From Spizellomyces punctatus DAOM BR117 (Eukaryota; Chytridiomycota; Chytridiomycetes; Spizellomycetales; Spizellomycetaceae), in the NCBI RefSeq assembly GCF_000182565.1, contig NW_015971542.1:258976-322975 (forward strand): a stretch of DNA of 64,000 nt. Reading direction: 5' to 3'. The number at the start of each line of letters is the position of its first letter. Position 1 is the stretch's first letter. The notes under the pieces were generated by a model, which had not been told where the DNA came from, searched no databases, and saw nothing but the letters and a program-made list of their open reading frames with translations. Shown here piece after piece: positions 43,290 through 53,773 of this stretch. The position numbers were made by a program, and so were the translations under genes.

Positions 43290-46082
43290 ATGTACGGTAT
43301 GTTTTGCAGATGGCAGTGACGCAAAACGCCAATCTCATTTTTCATAATGGCATCTAACGATTCAATGTGAACTTGTTCAGGTCGACCGCCAACAGGATCG
43401 CTTGCAAACCGTCCAAGTAGCCGCGCCGGGTCAACAACATGTAAGTGAAAACATATTAGGACTGCGACTTGCTCATGGAGATATGTATATGATTAACCTT
43501 TGGATAATAGCATGGGGAAGAGGCGGCGCTGCGGCGGGAGGAGCCCCAGCTCCTCCGCGAACTGGTACGATCTGCATGTTTTGATTTTGATGGCAGGAGC
43601 TCATCACGTATTAATTGAAGGTGCGACGAGGGCGGGTGTACCTGGAACCGCGCGACCCACGACAGCGATGAGAGGAGCATTTGGTTTCCAGGTGGTTGAC
43701 CGGCCAATGACTCAACAGGGCCTGGGAGGCATGCGTACCGGCGTCCAAGGTACATACATAACTACATGACCAGACTATTCCTAGCAGCTTCACGCTAAAG
43801 TTCCCTGGCTGACGCACTAAAGTGTAGGGCCTGGTCGTATGGTGCAAGACATTACGTTCTTCCAAAGCGAACTTCGGCAAAAGATAACTCTACTGAACAA
43901 TGAGGTCAAGCGGCTATGTGCGGAATACGATACATTGAACAAGGAGAATGCCAATAGTGCCGCATTTGAGAAGAGGTATGCAATTGCCGAATAGGTCAAC
44001 TTGCTGGATCCAGCAACGGTCTAACGTTACTAGAGCCGACATGCTGGCGGAGGAATTACGCGATCTGCAGGGTCAATTAGGAGACTTTAACACACTTGTC
44101 GACAAGCTTCACACGGACACCGATCTGGAAGACATTGAACGACATTACAACCAGCTCAAAGCAAAGAACGAGCGGGAATCTCAGGTGTTAGATGAAGTCT
44201 TCATGGAAAGACAACAGTGAGTGTCATGGAGTTTGGGCGGTGGGCACATGAAGAAAGACAAAAGTTAACACACCCATTTCCGTAATCAGACGGGAAGCGG
44301 CAACCAGGGAGCTGGAGAACCAAATAGAAGAAGAACGACGCCGGACAGAGGAACAAATCAATGATCTGGTTCGTCAATCATGAAGTCGTAACCGTCAAAG
44401 TCTTGATATTGAAATTGAATCCTGATTCTCCAAAGGATGATGCTCGTCGAGCACAATATTACGACCTTAAAGAACAAAACTTCAGATATCAAGAGGAGAT
44501 TGCACGAAGGCAGCTGGAGCTTGATGAGCTCAGCAAACAGACGACGGCGTTACAAGAGGTATGTGAGCGCCCCATCTCAGCGTAGTTGGATAACGACAAT
44601 GATGGCGATAAAGGCTCAAATCATCCGATGGCTCATGATCGTTGCGTATAGGACTTGCGACAAGATCCAATCAAGAAACGAGCTCTAGCACTGAACGAGA
44701 AAGTGAACGAGTTGCGCACAAAGAAGCAAGAGATGGAGGAATCACTTAAGGCTTTGGAATCAGAATCTGGACCACAGGAGAAGAGCAGACTACTGCAGCA
44801 GGTAATTAATTTTGCGCGATCCAAGGCTTTTTTATGCGCAACGAACCCACTTTTTGGTTGACCAGGTCAAAGAAGATAACCAGGAAACATCTGCTATGGA
44901 GCGCAAAATTTTGGAGTTCGAAGAACAAGCTCAAAAGATGAAGGAACAGCTCTCTGAATTGGACATGGAAATAGATTCCAATCAGGGTATGCGAAGCACC
45001 GCGTGCATTTCCGACACTCCTTGTTCACTTATATATGCGCTCGATTCTGACACAGCCGAGAAGAATGCTAAATACGAGGAGCTTCTTAAGCGCGACCGGG
45101 ACATGCAGAACTTCATTGATAACTTTGAGGATCGGAAAAAAGACGCCGAGGAACGCAACAGCCAGACTGAAAAGAACATCGTAACGTTGCTGGACCATAT
45201 TCGGGTAAAATCGCACGACAGCAGGGTTGCATCAGTTTTGCCATACTCCAGCTTGACGTTCTTTCTTAATCAGTCGCTCTCTAAACACGAGCAATTGCCG
45301 TCACCAGAAGGATTTCAAGATTTGCAAGGCGATTTAAAGTTTAAAGAGAAGGAAATGCGGAATTCCGAGAACACAATGGAGGCTTTGGTCCAAGGTTGGA
45401 GCTGCTGAAGTTATTGTAGCATCAAGTGTACTTTCTCTGATGTTGATATGGGGCACATTAGAACGGGATCGACGTCTTCAGGACCTGGAAAAAGTCAACC
45501 AACTTGAAACCAAGATGGCGGCCGAGCTGGAGCAACTTCGAGTTAAAATGGAGGGGCTCAAGAACGACCTTATCAAAGTCTCTGATATCGAAAGTGTGAA
45601 GAAAGAAGTTGAGGAGACAAAGGCTGTATGTTTCCTTGTCCAGGAACTCGTCGAACTTTTTCAGACCCACAAATTGACAACTTTACTTGCATCAGCGCAA
45701 TTCATCGGAGCGCGAGCAGCTGCTTACACTGCGAGATACACTCCGATATCAGGTGCAACACACGCTTTCTGCCAAGCACGAGGCGAAAAAGACGTCCTTG
45801 CACGAAAATGAGACGGCTGCACACCTGGCAGCTATGGAGCAACGTTTAAGGCATATTGAGGGAACCAATTTCCATTTGAAAGAGTGTAAGTTTTTATGGC
45901 AAGATGTGGGAGACATTACAAAGCACGTTCAGCGGATTGACATGGCGAATCATTTCTTTTTAGATATAAGCTCAAAGCTCGCTGAAAGTGATTACAAGCC
46001 CGTTGCAAAGCAGGTGTCCGCCCTGATGGAGGAAGTTAACCAACAGATTTTGAAAATAATGTCAGTTGCGCCAGCGCGGTGA
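43290..46082 (+). CDS. IFT74: Intraflagellar transport protein IFT74
   Basis: Coiled-coil subunit of the IFT-B core that pairs with IFT81 and helps carry tubulin along the axoneme. A tiny first exon (ATG-TAC-G|GTATGT) joins RPPTGSLANRPSSRAGSTT, a basic Gly/Ala/Pro-rich head, then the family signature DRPMTQQGLGGMRTGVQG. Next come DITFFQSELRQKITLLNNEVKRL and LRDLQGQLGDFNTLVDKLHTDTDLEDIERHYNQLKAKNERE, which match animal IFT74 closely (DLQGQLADYNMLVDKL). The remainder is continuous coiled coil spread over about ten short exons, ending KIMSVAPAR. The gene marks a flagellated organism, because fungi that lost the flagellum lost IFT74. Confidence 0.92.
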
Positions 46083-46369
46083 AAGGAATAACTATGTTTA
46101 ACCAACACAATAATCATGAAAGTAGAAGTAATTTAGAGGTGTTACAACTTTGTAGAGATCGCTTTCTTTGTTTACCCACCCTCAACACGTGACTAATCAC
46201 CCCAGCCCAAAGTTTTGAGGCATGGCGTGACGGCCATAACGTCTCCCTAGCCAAAACACCCCACAAGTTCATTCCCCACACACACCTCGGCGTTGCAGAG
46301 GGGAATCAATTGAAGCCTCTCATCGGACACCCTTTTGACAGTTGGTGCTGTCACTGCAACCAGATCGTA
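46083..46369. promoter_or_regulatory. IFT74 - decarboxylase spacer
   Basis: 287 bases that include the IFT74 3' end and the decarboxylase promoter. An ACACGTGAC site lies at about 46186. No exon seen. Confidence 0.45.
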
Positions 46370-48549
46370 ATGCCTGCTGCAAAGCTTCCCGATCCTTGCA
46401 ATAGTCTTGGAGGCCTGAGTGAGTTTTTTGGGCTTCCTAGCCAATAGCATATCAGTTTGACACAAGTTGACATGACCATAAAATAGCACCCAAATCTGTA
46501 TTGCCGGCGGGAGCAGCAGCAGATCCTCGTCCTTTAACTCCTGAGAGCGAGGATATTGATGAGGGTTATGATGAAGACTTCCCCGACGATTTCCCCTTCT
46601 GGTATGGAGGAGCTAGTGGAGTGCAGCGGATAGGGGCCACACGCAAGGCCTCGGTGGATGCGGCGCCGTGCCCTGAAAACGAACATGAAGGAAGGGAGGA
46701 AGAGCATGATGGTGGTGAATACGAGCACGGAGAACCAAGGGAACGCCGCTCTTCATATCACGATCATGATTCAGTCCTCCACTATTTTGTTGCTACTAGT
46801 CAAAGTGAAAATAAACTCGATCGCTACCTAAGCAACATCATTGAAGCCTTTTTGAACGAACCAGCTCCGATATACGCTACTCAGCCTGACACCCCAGAAT
46901 CTATGCGCGCTCGCTTCGTTCAATCTGAGGTACCTCTGCGTTCAAAGGCGGCCGGACAGATTGGAGTAGCATCCGCAGAAGAATATTTGCGGACAGTCAA
47001 GTCCAACGTCATTGACCGAGCGACTCGAGTCTCATCTCCCAAAATGATTGGGCACATGACAACCGCGCTACCTTATTTCCATCGGCCGCTTGCACGTCTT
47101 TTGGCCGCCATGAATCAGAACGTGGTGAAGCTCGAAACGGCGTCAACCATGACGTACCTTGAGCGCCAGACAGTTGCGATGCTTCATCGCGAGTTTTATA
47201 ATAATCCGTCATCCTTCTATGAGGCTTACATGCACAGCCCTGAACATTCGCTCGGTGTATTTTGTTCTGGTGGCACAATAGCGAATATCACTGCCATGTG
47301 GGCCGCGAGAAATCGAGCACTTCCCTCAGATCCACAAAATGGCTTCAAAGGGGTGGAGAAGGAAGGATTATTCAAAGCATTGAAACATTATGGCTATGAA
47401 GGTGCAGTCATCGTCGGTAGCAGACTGATGCATTACTCCTTCAAAAAGGCCGCGGATTTGCTGGGGCTTGGTGATGAAGGGCTGGTAACGATCGATTCTG
47501 ATGATGCGTTCAGGATGAGGATGGACGAGCTTGAAGCCAAACTATCTGAACTCCAAGCCAAGAAGTACCTGATCATTGCAGTAGTTGGGATTGCCGGCAC
47601 AACAGAAACAGGATCTATAGACCCTTTAGACCGCATTGCCCTACAATGCCAACGGCAGGGAATTCACTTCCATGTGGATGCTGCATGGGGTGGGCCTCTC
47701 ATTTTCTCCGCCGAACACCGCCCAAAGCTTCATGGCATTCACCATGCCGATACCATCACTGTTGATGGTCACAAACAACTCTACACACCCATGGGTCTTG
47801 GGTTGCTTCTTTTCCAACATCCCACCACCGCGCACGCAATCCGAAAAACTGCAAACTACGTGATACGACACGATTCTCCTGATCTCGGCAAGTTTACTCT
47901 TGAAGGCTCCCGACCCGCCATATCTCTCCATCTTCATGCCAGTTTGCATCTTCTGGGACGGGACGGGCTCGAATGTCTGGTCACGCGAAGTGCGACACTC
48001 GCGAGACAAATGAGCGTTAGAATAGATACACATCCCAGCTACGCATTTCAAGGCCTCCATCTGCCGGAAACAAACATCTTCTTGTTCAGATACCTGCCCA
48101 AAGAACTTCGTGTCAAAGTTCACACTGGCGAACCTCTAACAGAGGAAGAAGATGCATCCGTCAGTGATTGTACCAGGCGGGTTCAAGTTGCTTTGGCCTC
48201 TGCTGGCACAGAGCCATCAGAAGCAACGCAGGAGCCATCGCCACCCACCGGCTTTGTTTCGCGGACACGGGTCAGATTCCACGGCCGTGATGTGGACGCG
48301 TTCCGCGTAGTGATCGCCAATCCTCTGACCAGCTGGGACGATGTGGAGGATGTTCTTCGCAACATGCTCATCATTGGAGCCAAAGTGGAAGCAGAGATTG
48401 CGAATGAACGGCGTCCCTTGGTGGCACAACACGTACCTACTGTTCAGAAGGTAGATGGAAATGTCAAGGAAGACATTAGCAGATGGAGTGAGCTCCGAGT
48501 TCCCCAGAAGGGGGAGAAGATGTGGGTGGGATGGCCTTTCGATATGTAA
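46370..48549 (+). CDS. Group II PLP-dependent decarboxylase (PanP/aspartate 1-decarboxylase-like)
   Basis: Fold-type I pyridoxal-phosphate decarboxylase. Exon 1 (ATG 46370, MPAAKLPDPCNSLGGL) joins across a 68-base intron (CTG-A|GTGAGT to AAATAG|CA) to a long exon. After an acidic, disordered N-terminal 100 residues come GHMTTALPYFHRPLARLLAAMNQNVVKLETA and FCSGGTIANITAMW, then FHVDAAWGGPL and the PLP lysine in TVDGHKQLYTPMG. LEGSRPAISLHLHASLHLLG follows. The combination GHKQLYTPMG, LEGSRPA and the MNQNVVK block resembles the bacterial PanP-type putative aspartate 1-decarboxylase (Vibrio group) more than glutamate or DOPA decarboxylases. The substrate is inferred; glutamate cannot be excluded. 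A start at 46501 would be TTG and is less likely. Confidence 0.8.
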
Positions 48550-48803
48550 ACAATGCACAACTTACAGGTGGTTTTGTTACATTGGTCAAGTAACCTAACT
48601 TATAGAACTCACGTAGGTAGAGTAGAGAGAGATGTACATGTAAATAGTGGGGTGGTAGGGTGTGACAGGACAATGATTCAGATGGCTGGATAACTCGTTT
48701 CTTGGGTGGAACAGCCACCAATTTGATTTGACTCATATGCACAATTGCAAGTAGCCGCTACATACGCCGTCCCAGTACTTATTCTACACAGCCTATACTG
48801 ACT

Positions 48804-49289
48804 CTACTGCTTTCCTTGGAGCTCTTTCACAAGCGCCACGTACTGCTTCTGAGCCTCCTCCTTGGACGTACCTAAATGTCAAAATGGAACGGATATTAAT
48901 GTCACTGTCTCCTTAGCATGTGGGAAACGTCCTACGCACCCTTCAACTTGGTCCAGGCATCCCACTTTGCCTTTCCTTGGAGGTCAAACATGCCAGGCTT
49001 GGCTGTAAAAATAAACACCAGTCAAAAGACCGCTATTTGGCCACTGGATTACAGATGAAGTAACACCCACTAGTTTCATTGTCACCAACAATAGACTGCT
49101 TGAAGAGAGCGTAGAGGCGGAGAAGTTCGTCGTTGCTGGGTTTGTAGGAAAGGTTCTTGACGTCCTCGGCGGCTTGGATGAATTCAGGCTACGACAATAA
49201 ACAAGGTGTCAACCAGATCATGACATCCACGCGTAGACTGAGGGCTAACCAAGCACACTTACGTTTCCAGTGCTTGCAGGGTCTGCCAT
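48804..49289 (-). CDS. ACB1: Acyl-CoA-binding protein
   Basis: Small cytosolic carrier of long-chain acyl-CoA esters, about 85 residues. Four short exons: MADPASTGN|GTAAGT; PEFIQAAEDVKNLSYKPSNDELLRLYALFKQS; TKPGMFDLQGKAKWDAWTKLKG; TSKEEAQKQYVALVKELQGKQ. The YKPSNDELLRLYALFKQ helix with its acyl-CoA-contacting Tyr and Lys, and the GKAKWDAW block, are the ACBP signature. Length matches the family. It shares a 273-base divergent promoter with SEC61 beta. Confidence 0.93.
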
Positions 49290-49562
49290 TTTTTAAATTG
49301 TTATTGCAGTAGAGTATGAAGAGATGTGTTGAAGATGCCGAGACGATGAAGCGGCCACCACAGACTTTATATTGGGCTGATGTGCCGGATAAACCGGATA
49401 AAGTCTTAATCGCCACTGTTGCAATTCCACAGTTGGACTCATTAAATGCAGGTTCGAGCCGCCCTGTTCCGCCACGACAACAAGGCCGTCCAGCTACAAA
49501 CTTGATCGTTGCGCCAGCAACTGTGAGGTTTCATTGAAATACTGACATCAGATCCGTGCAAC

Positions 49563-50008
49563 ATGGTACGTTCGCCCTCGCATGGTAACTCTTGTTGTAG
49601 GTCTGACTCTGACCCGCTTTCATAGTCCGACACATCCTCTCCAAGCGTCCCCCCACGTACCGCAGCGGGTCTGCGCCGACGCCAGACTGGTACCGTGGCG
49701 AGATCGTCAACGGGAGCACGTCCGGCTACTAGCGGACCGGGTGGTATGATGAGAATCTACACTGACGACTCACCGGGAATCAAAGTGTAATGTTTACTCG
49801 TGCATTTGCGCTTTGGATACGTGGTTGTTGACGGGGTGTTTGTGATTCCGTGTTTAGTGACCCTGTAGTTGTTCTGGTCGGAAGTTTAACATTCATTGCT
49901 TCGGTTTTCATTCTGCATATCGGTAGGCACATACATGTACCTTTCTTGACAAGAAGGCTCTTTTGCTAAAGTGTTCCTTGTGTACCAGTGGGTAAATACA
50001 CTCGTTAA
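49563..50008 (+). CDS. SEC61B: Sec61 beta subunit of the ER translocon
   Basis: Tail-anchored subunit of the Sec61 protein-conducting channel. Four exons, all short. Exon 1 contributes only the ATG (49563-49565, donor GTACGT). Exon 2 (49626-49786) gives SDTSSPSVPPRTAAGLRRRQ, then TGTVARSSTGARPATSGPGG and MMRIYTDDSPGIK. Exon 3 (49858-49922) has the membrane anchor DPVVVLVGSLTFIASVFILH, and exon 4 (49989-50008) ends IVGKYTR. The motif GMMRIYTDDSPGIKV followed by PVVVLV and ending HI.GK is specific for Sec61 beta/Sbh1. Total about 88 residues, normal for the family. Every join keeps the frame. Confidence 0.92.
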
Positions 50009-50373
50009 CGCTCGCGCCCGGATTGGTGAACAGAGGGTATGTCAAGTGTTGGAACTACGGAAAATGGAGGATTTGGGGGGATCAATGGATGTATTTCGTA
50101 GATTGAGAACCTCAGAAATATGAGTATTGCGTGGCCTGGAACTGCCGTCCGCCTAGCCAGATCTTAAATCTTGCCTTGACGTTCCTTGAGTACCGGTTTG
50201 ACGAGCAATAGGAGTGGGAAAGAAGCCATCATGTGCTGCCAGCCCCGTGAATTTTCACAAATGAGCTTGCCGATGAAATCCACATGAATTTCTACGATGC
50301 AATGTGTAATGTCATTAAAGGGCAAGTGGTCTACCAAGACTATTCCTATATCAAAACCATTTCTATCAATATC
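50009..50373. other. Convergent 3' intergenic, SEC61B / thiolase
   Basis: 365 bases between converging stops. No gene, repeat or RNA seen. Confidence 0.5.
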
Positions 50374-51974
50374 CTAAGCACGTTCCAGAATCACAGCAAT
50401 ACCCTGACCACCGCCGATGCATGCCGAACCAAGGGCGTAACGACCGTTGGTACGCTGGAGTGCGTGAGCCAAGTGCGTCGTGATTCGTGCCCCACTGGCC
50501 CCGAGAGGGTGACCCAAAGCGATCGCACCACCGCTGGTGTTTGTCTTGGCGCGGTCCAAACCAAGCTCTCGCTCAACGGCCAGGAATTGAGCGGCAAAAG
50601 CTTCATTGACTTCGATCAAGTCCATGTCCTTCAAAGACAGACCAGCTCTCTTCAGAGCACCTTGGATGGCAGGCACGGGACCAATTCCCATGATGTTGGG
50701 GTCAACGCCTGTGTAGAACCAGCTGACAAGACGAGCAAGGGGCTTCAAGCCGTGCTTCTTCACTGCATCTTCGCCGGCAACGACAAGACTCGCGGCACCG
50801 TCGCAGATGCCAGATGCATTACTGCGTTTGCAAGTTAGACATTGGTGCCATTCTCAAGGATCTCCTTTACAATCTGCTTACCCTGCCGTCACAAGACCGG
50901 TGTCCTTGATGAACACTGATGGAAGTTTTGCTAAACTTTCGAGGGTTGTCTGTGGGCGTGGATGCTCATCGGTGGTAACAGCCTGAACTCCCTTCTTCGT
51001 CTTGATCTCCACTGGTGAGATTTCAGCATTGAAGATGCCGGCTTCGTTGGCTGATGCGTACAAAGACACTTTTAGACATTATCCTTTGAAATCATAACCA
51101 AAACTAGCATACCCTTGGCCCATCGCTGCTGACTTTGAAGAGCAAATTCATCACACTCTTTACGGGTAATACCATATTTCTTTCCAAGGTTTTCGCCAGT
51201 GATACCCATGGGAACACGCTGAGGGAAACTGTCAACCAAGGCATGGGCAAGGGTGTCTTCCAATTTTTGGCTGTGTTTTGCATCCTTATGAGACCACGTA
51301 CACGGGTACGTCCATGGAAGTAAAGCACTTACTCTACACCATATCTTGTACCAGACCGAATGTTCCGAAGCGCGTAGGGTGCTTGGGTCATGTTTTCTGT
51401 ACCACCGGTCAGGACAACATCCGCTTCTCCCAAGATGATCTCTTGTGCTCCGTTAATGACAGCCTGGAAACCGGATCCACAAAGACGGTTGATTGTCAAC
51501 GCGGGAGACTCAATGGGAACTTTGGCCCGATGTCCAACATGGCGGGCAAGATAGGCCGCATCTATATAAAGGGAAGATTTCGCATTGTTTTTAACCTGAT
51601 CGCTAAACCTTCCATAACACTGGATGTATCTGGCTTACCTGCTGAGGTCTGCAGCACGTTGCCGTAAATAACAGAGTCAACCTTGGTACCCTGAGGCAAG
51701 TCCTTGATCGCGGCAACAGAAGCTAACCCACCAAGCTCGGTAGCGCTCAATTGCGCAAGCTTTCCTCCGAACGCACCAAAAGGCTGCAAAGGTCGATACC
51801 AGCGGTTAGTGATAGCTGCAAAGTGAGCCAAATTCCGTAGAGATACCCACTGTGCGCTTGGCGGCAACTTTATGTGACGAAAAGCAAAGAAGTCAGCGAT
51901 AATGCAAAGAACGAAATCTCTAGGGGTACAGTACGAAGCTCACCAATGAAAACGTCTTTGGCGATCTTGGACAT
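50374..51974 (-). CDS. ACAA2: 3-ketoacyl-CoA thiolase, mitochondrial ACAA2 type
   Basis: Thiolase for the last step of beta-oxidation (3-ketoacyl-CoA + CoA to acetyl-CoA + shortened acyl-CoA). Exons rebuild MSKIAKDVFI-VAAKR-TPFGAFGGKLAQLSATELGG and the active-site Cys in ALTINRLCGSGFQAVINGAQE. GGTENMTQAPYALRN and ECDEFALQSQQRWAK follow, then DEHPRPQTTLESLAKLP. The C-terminal half has DPNIMGIGPVPAI and VNEAFAAQFLAVERELGL, then GGAIALGHPLGASGAR (His) and SACIGGGQGIAVI (Cys). It matches ACAA2 rather than the PTS2 peroxisomal thiolase or Erg10. There is no PTS1 (end ILERA) and no N-terminal extension; mammalian ACAA2 enters mitochondria without cleavage. The CGC-ACA|GTGGGT donor is needed for RT-PFG. 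Confidence 0.9.
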
Positions 51975-52162
51975 GACGATGAGGTTGGTCTGGTGGAGGA
52001 AGAGCAGCAAGCGAGGCAGATGGAAATTGTCAGCAGCTCGGAAGGACTCGGCGATCATGTGAGTCTGTCCCACCTTGGCTTAGTATTTGTAGATATTAAT
52101 TTAACCGACCCACGCTCTCGGACGCGCTTTTGAATTTGCGATTTACTGGACGGACTTTCAAG

Positions 52163-53568
52163 ATGAGCAACGATTCTGAAAAGCCATTTAGTGCACGCCC
52201 CGAGTGGGCAGATGTCACGCCCGTGTCCCAAGATGATGGTCCAAGCCCACTTGTTCCAATTGCCTACTCTTCTGCTTGTAGGTGAACTTTGAACGCTACC
52301 GCGGTCCTCACCTAACCAACGTGCAACTGTTTAGACTCGGATGCAATGAGTTACTTTCGAGCAATCTTGCAAACCAACGAATATAGTCCTCGCGTACTGG
52401 ATCTCACTGCCCATATCATTCGCCTTAATCCCAGTCACTACAGTGTGTGGTCAGTCTCCCTAGTCCGATCTCAAAGGGCTACGGCAAGGGCCTGGCCGCT
52501 TTGCTCAAAAACGATCCTCTCAACCCTATGGATGATTACTCCAGGAAATACCGCCAAGATGCCGTAATTGCGAGGGATGCAGATCTCCTGAAGGAGTTGG
52601 AATTTGTGGAAGAGATGGCAGAGGACCAGCCAAAAAGCTACCAAACATGGTAAGGATGGTGGGTCACGTTCAACCCCCAGTAATCTGTGCCCACGCGACG
52701 AGTGGGCACTAAGGGTAAGTCGAAAATTACAGGCACTATCGACAGGCCATAATACGGAAGCTCGGCGATGCGTCGCGGGAAGTGGAATTCATCAATCGAA
52801 TGCTCCATATTGACTCGAAGAATTATCACGCGTGGTCATATCGGTAGGATTACGATACCTCCACAGATATTGCATACCACTTCTCATCAATCAACTTTTA
52901 TGGCCTGCTCCAGTCAATGGGTCATCTCTACCTTCGATTTATGGGATGGAGAAATGGCGGATACCAATCGCTTTCTGGACATGGATGTGCGTAATAACTC
53001 TGCGTGGAACCAGCGATATTGGGTGTTGAAAAATCGTCCAAGTGGTTTCACGGATGAAGATATTGCGGCGGAAGTGAAGTATGATATTTATCGACTGCGT
53101 CCTTGACGCCGCTTGGCAGCAATGACTTAGATGGTCCCGGATGCAGATATGCTTTAGAGATGATCTATTTGGCACCGCGTAATGAGAGTCCATGGGCTTA
53201 TCTTCGTGGGTAGGTGCCACAATGACTGTGATCTGGATATAGTTATCATGAGTATTGACGATCTAGCAGAATAGTGGCACTCGGTGGCAAGACTCTTGAC
53301 GATTTCCCTTCTGTGGAAGAGACCTGCAAGGATCTTTCCGATAAAGGGCAATCCATACCACATGCCCTCGCCATGCTTTTGGATATGAAGGTAGCGGTAA
53401 AGGATGTTGATGAATGTCGCAGGGTGAGTTTATTATAACGGGTCTTTAGGACTCGATATGTGAGTCTGACCTCCGTTTGATGGGATCCGCCAGATCTGCG
53501 CGATATTGGAGGAAAATGATCCAATTCGCCAAAAGTATTGGAAATATCGGGCAGAAAGTGTCAAATGA
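52163..53568 (+). CDS. RAM2: Protein farnesyl/geranylgeranyltransferase type I alpha subunit
   Basis: Alpha subunit shared by the CaaX prenyltransferases FTase and GGTase I. It binds the beta subunit as a crescent of PPTA repeats. Exons give [51 protein letters not shown] (repeat 1), [88 protein letters not shown] and [21 protein letters not shown]. Each repeat ends in the conserved N-Y/S-x-x-W. The K-YALEM join uses donor GTATGA (about 53079), which looks unremarkable but is needed to stay open. It shares a 188-base divergent promoter with the thiolase. Confidence 0.9.
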
Positions 53569-53773
53569 AGTGCTCCGCGATATCAAGTGGCATCTTCAGG
53601 TCACGAAAACGTGTATATAATGACATTGTACAAACAATTGCTGTCTAAAGAAGGTCATTGGCAGCTCAAGATAATTATTTGAAATTCCTACGCCATTGTT
53701 ACGCCGCCGATACTAGATAACTCACAAAATTATACAATGAAGAAAAACCTTTACCTACATAAAAATTGCCTAC

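Noticed and set aside
46501-46503. Start of the decarboxylase at this position
   Set aside because: The codon is TTG. A spliced first exon with a real ATG at 46370 gives a better start.
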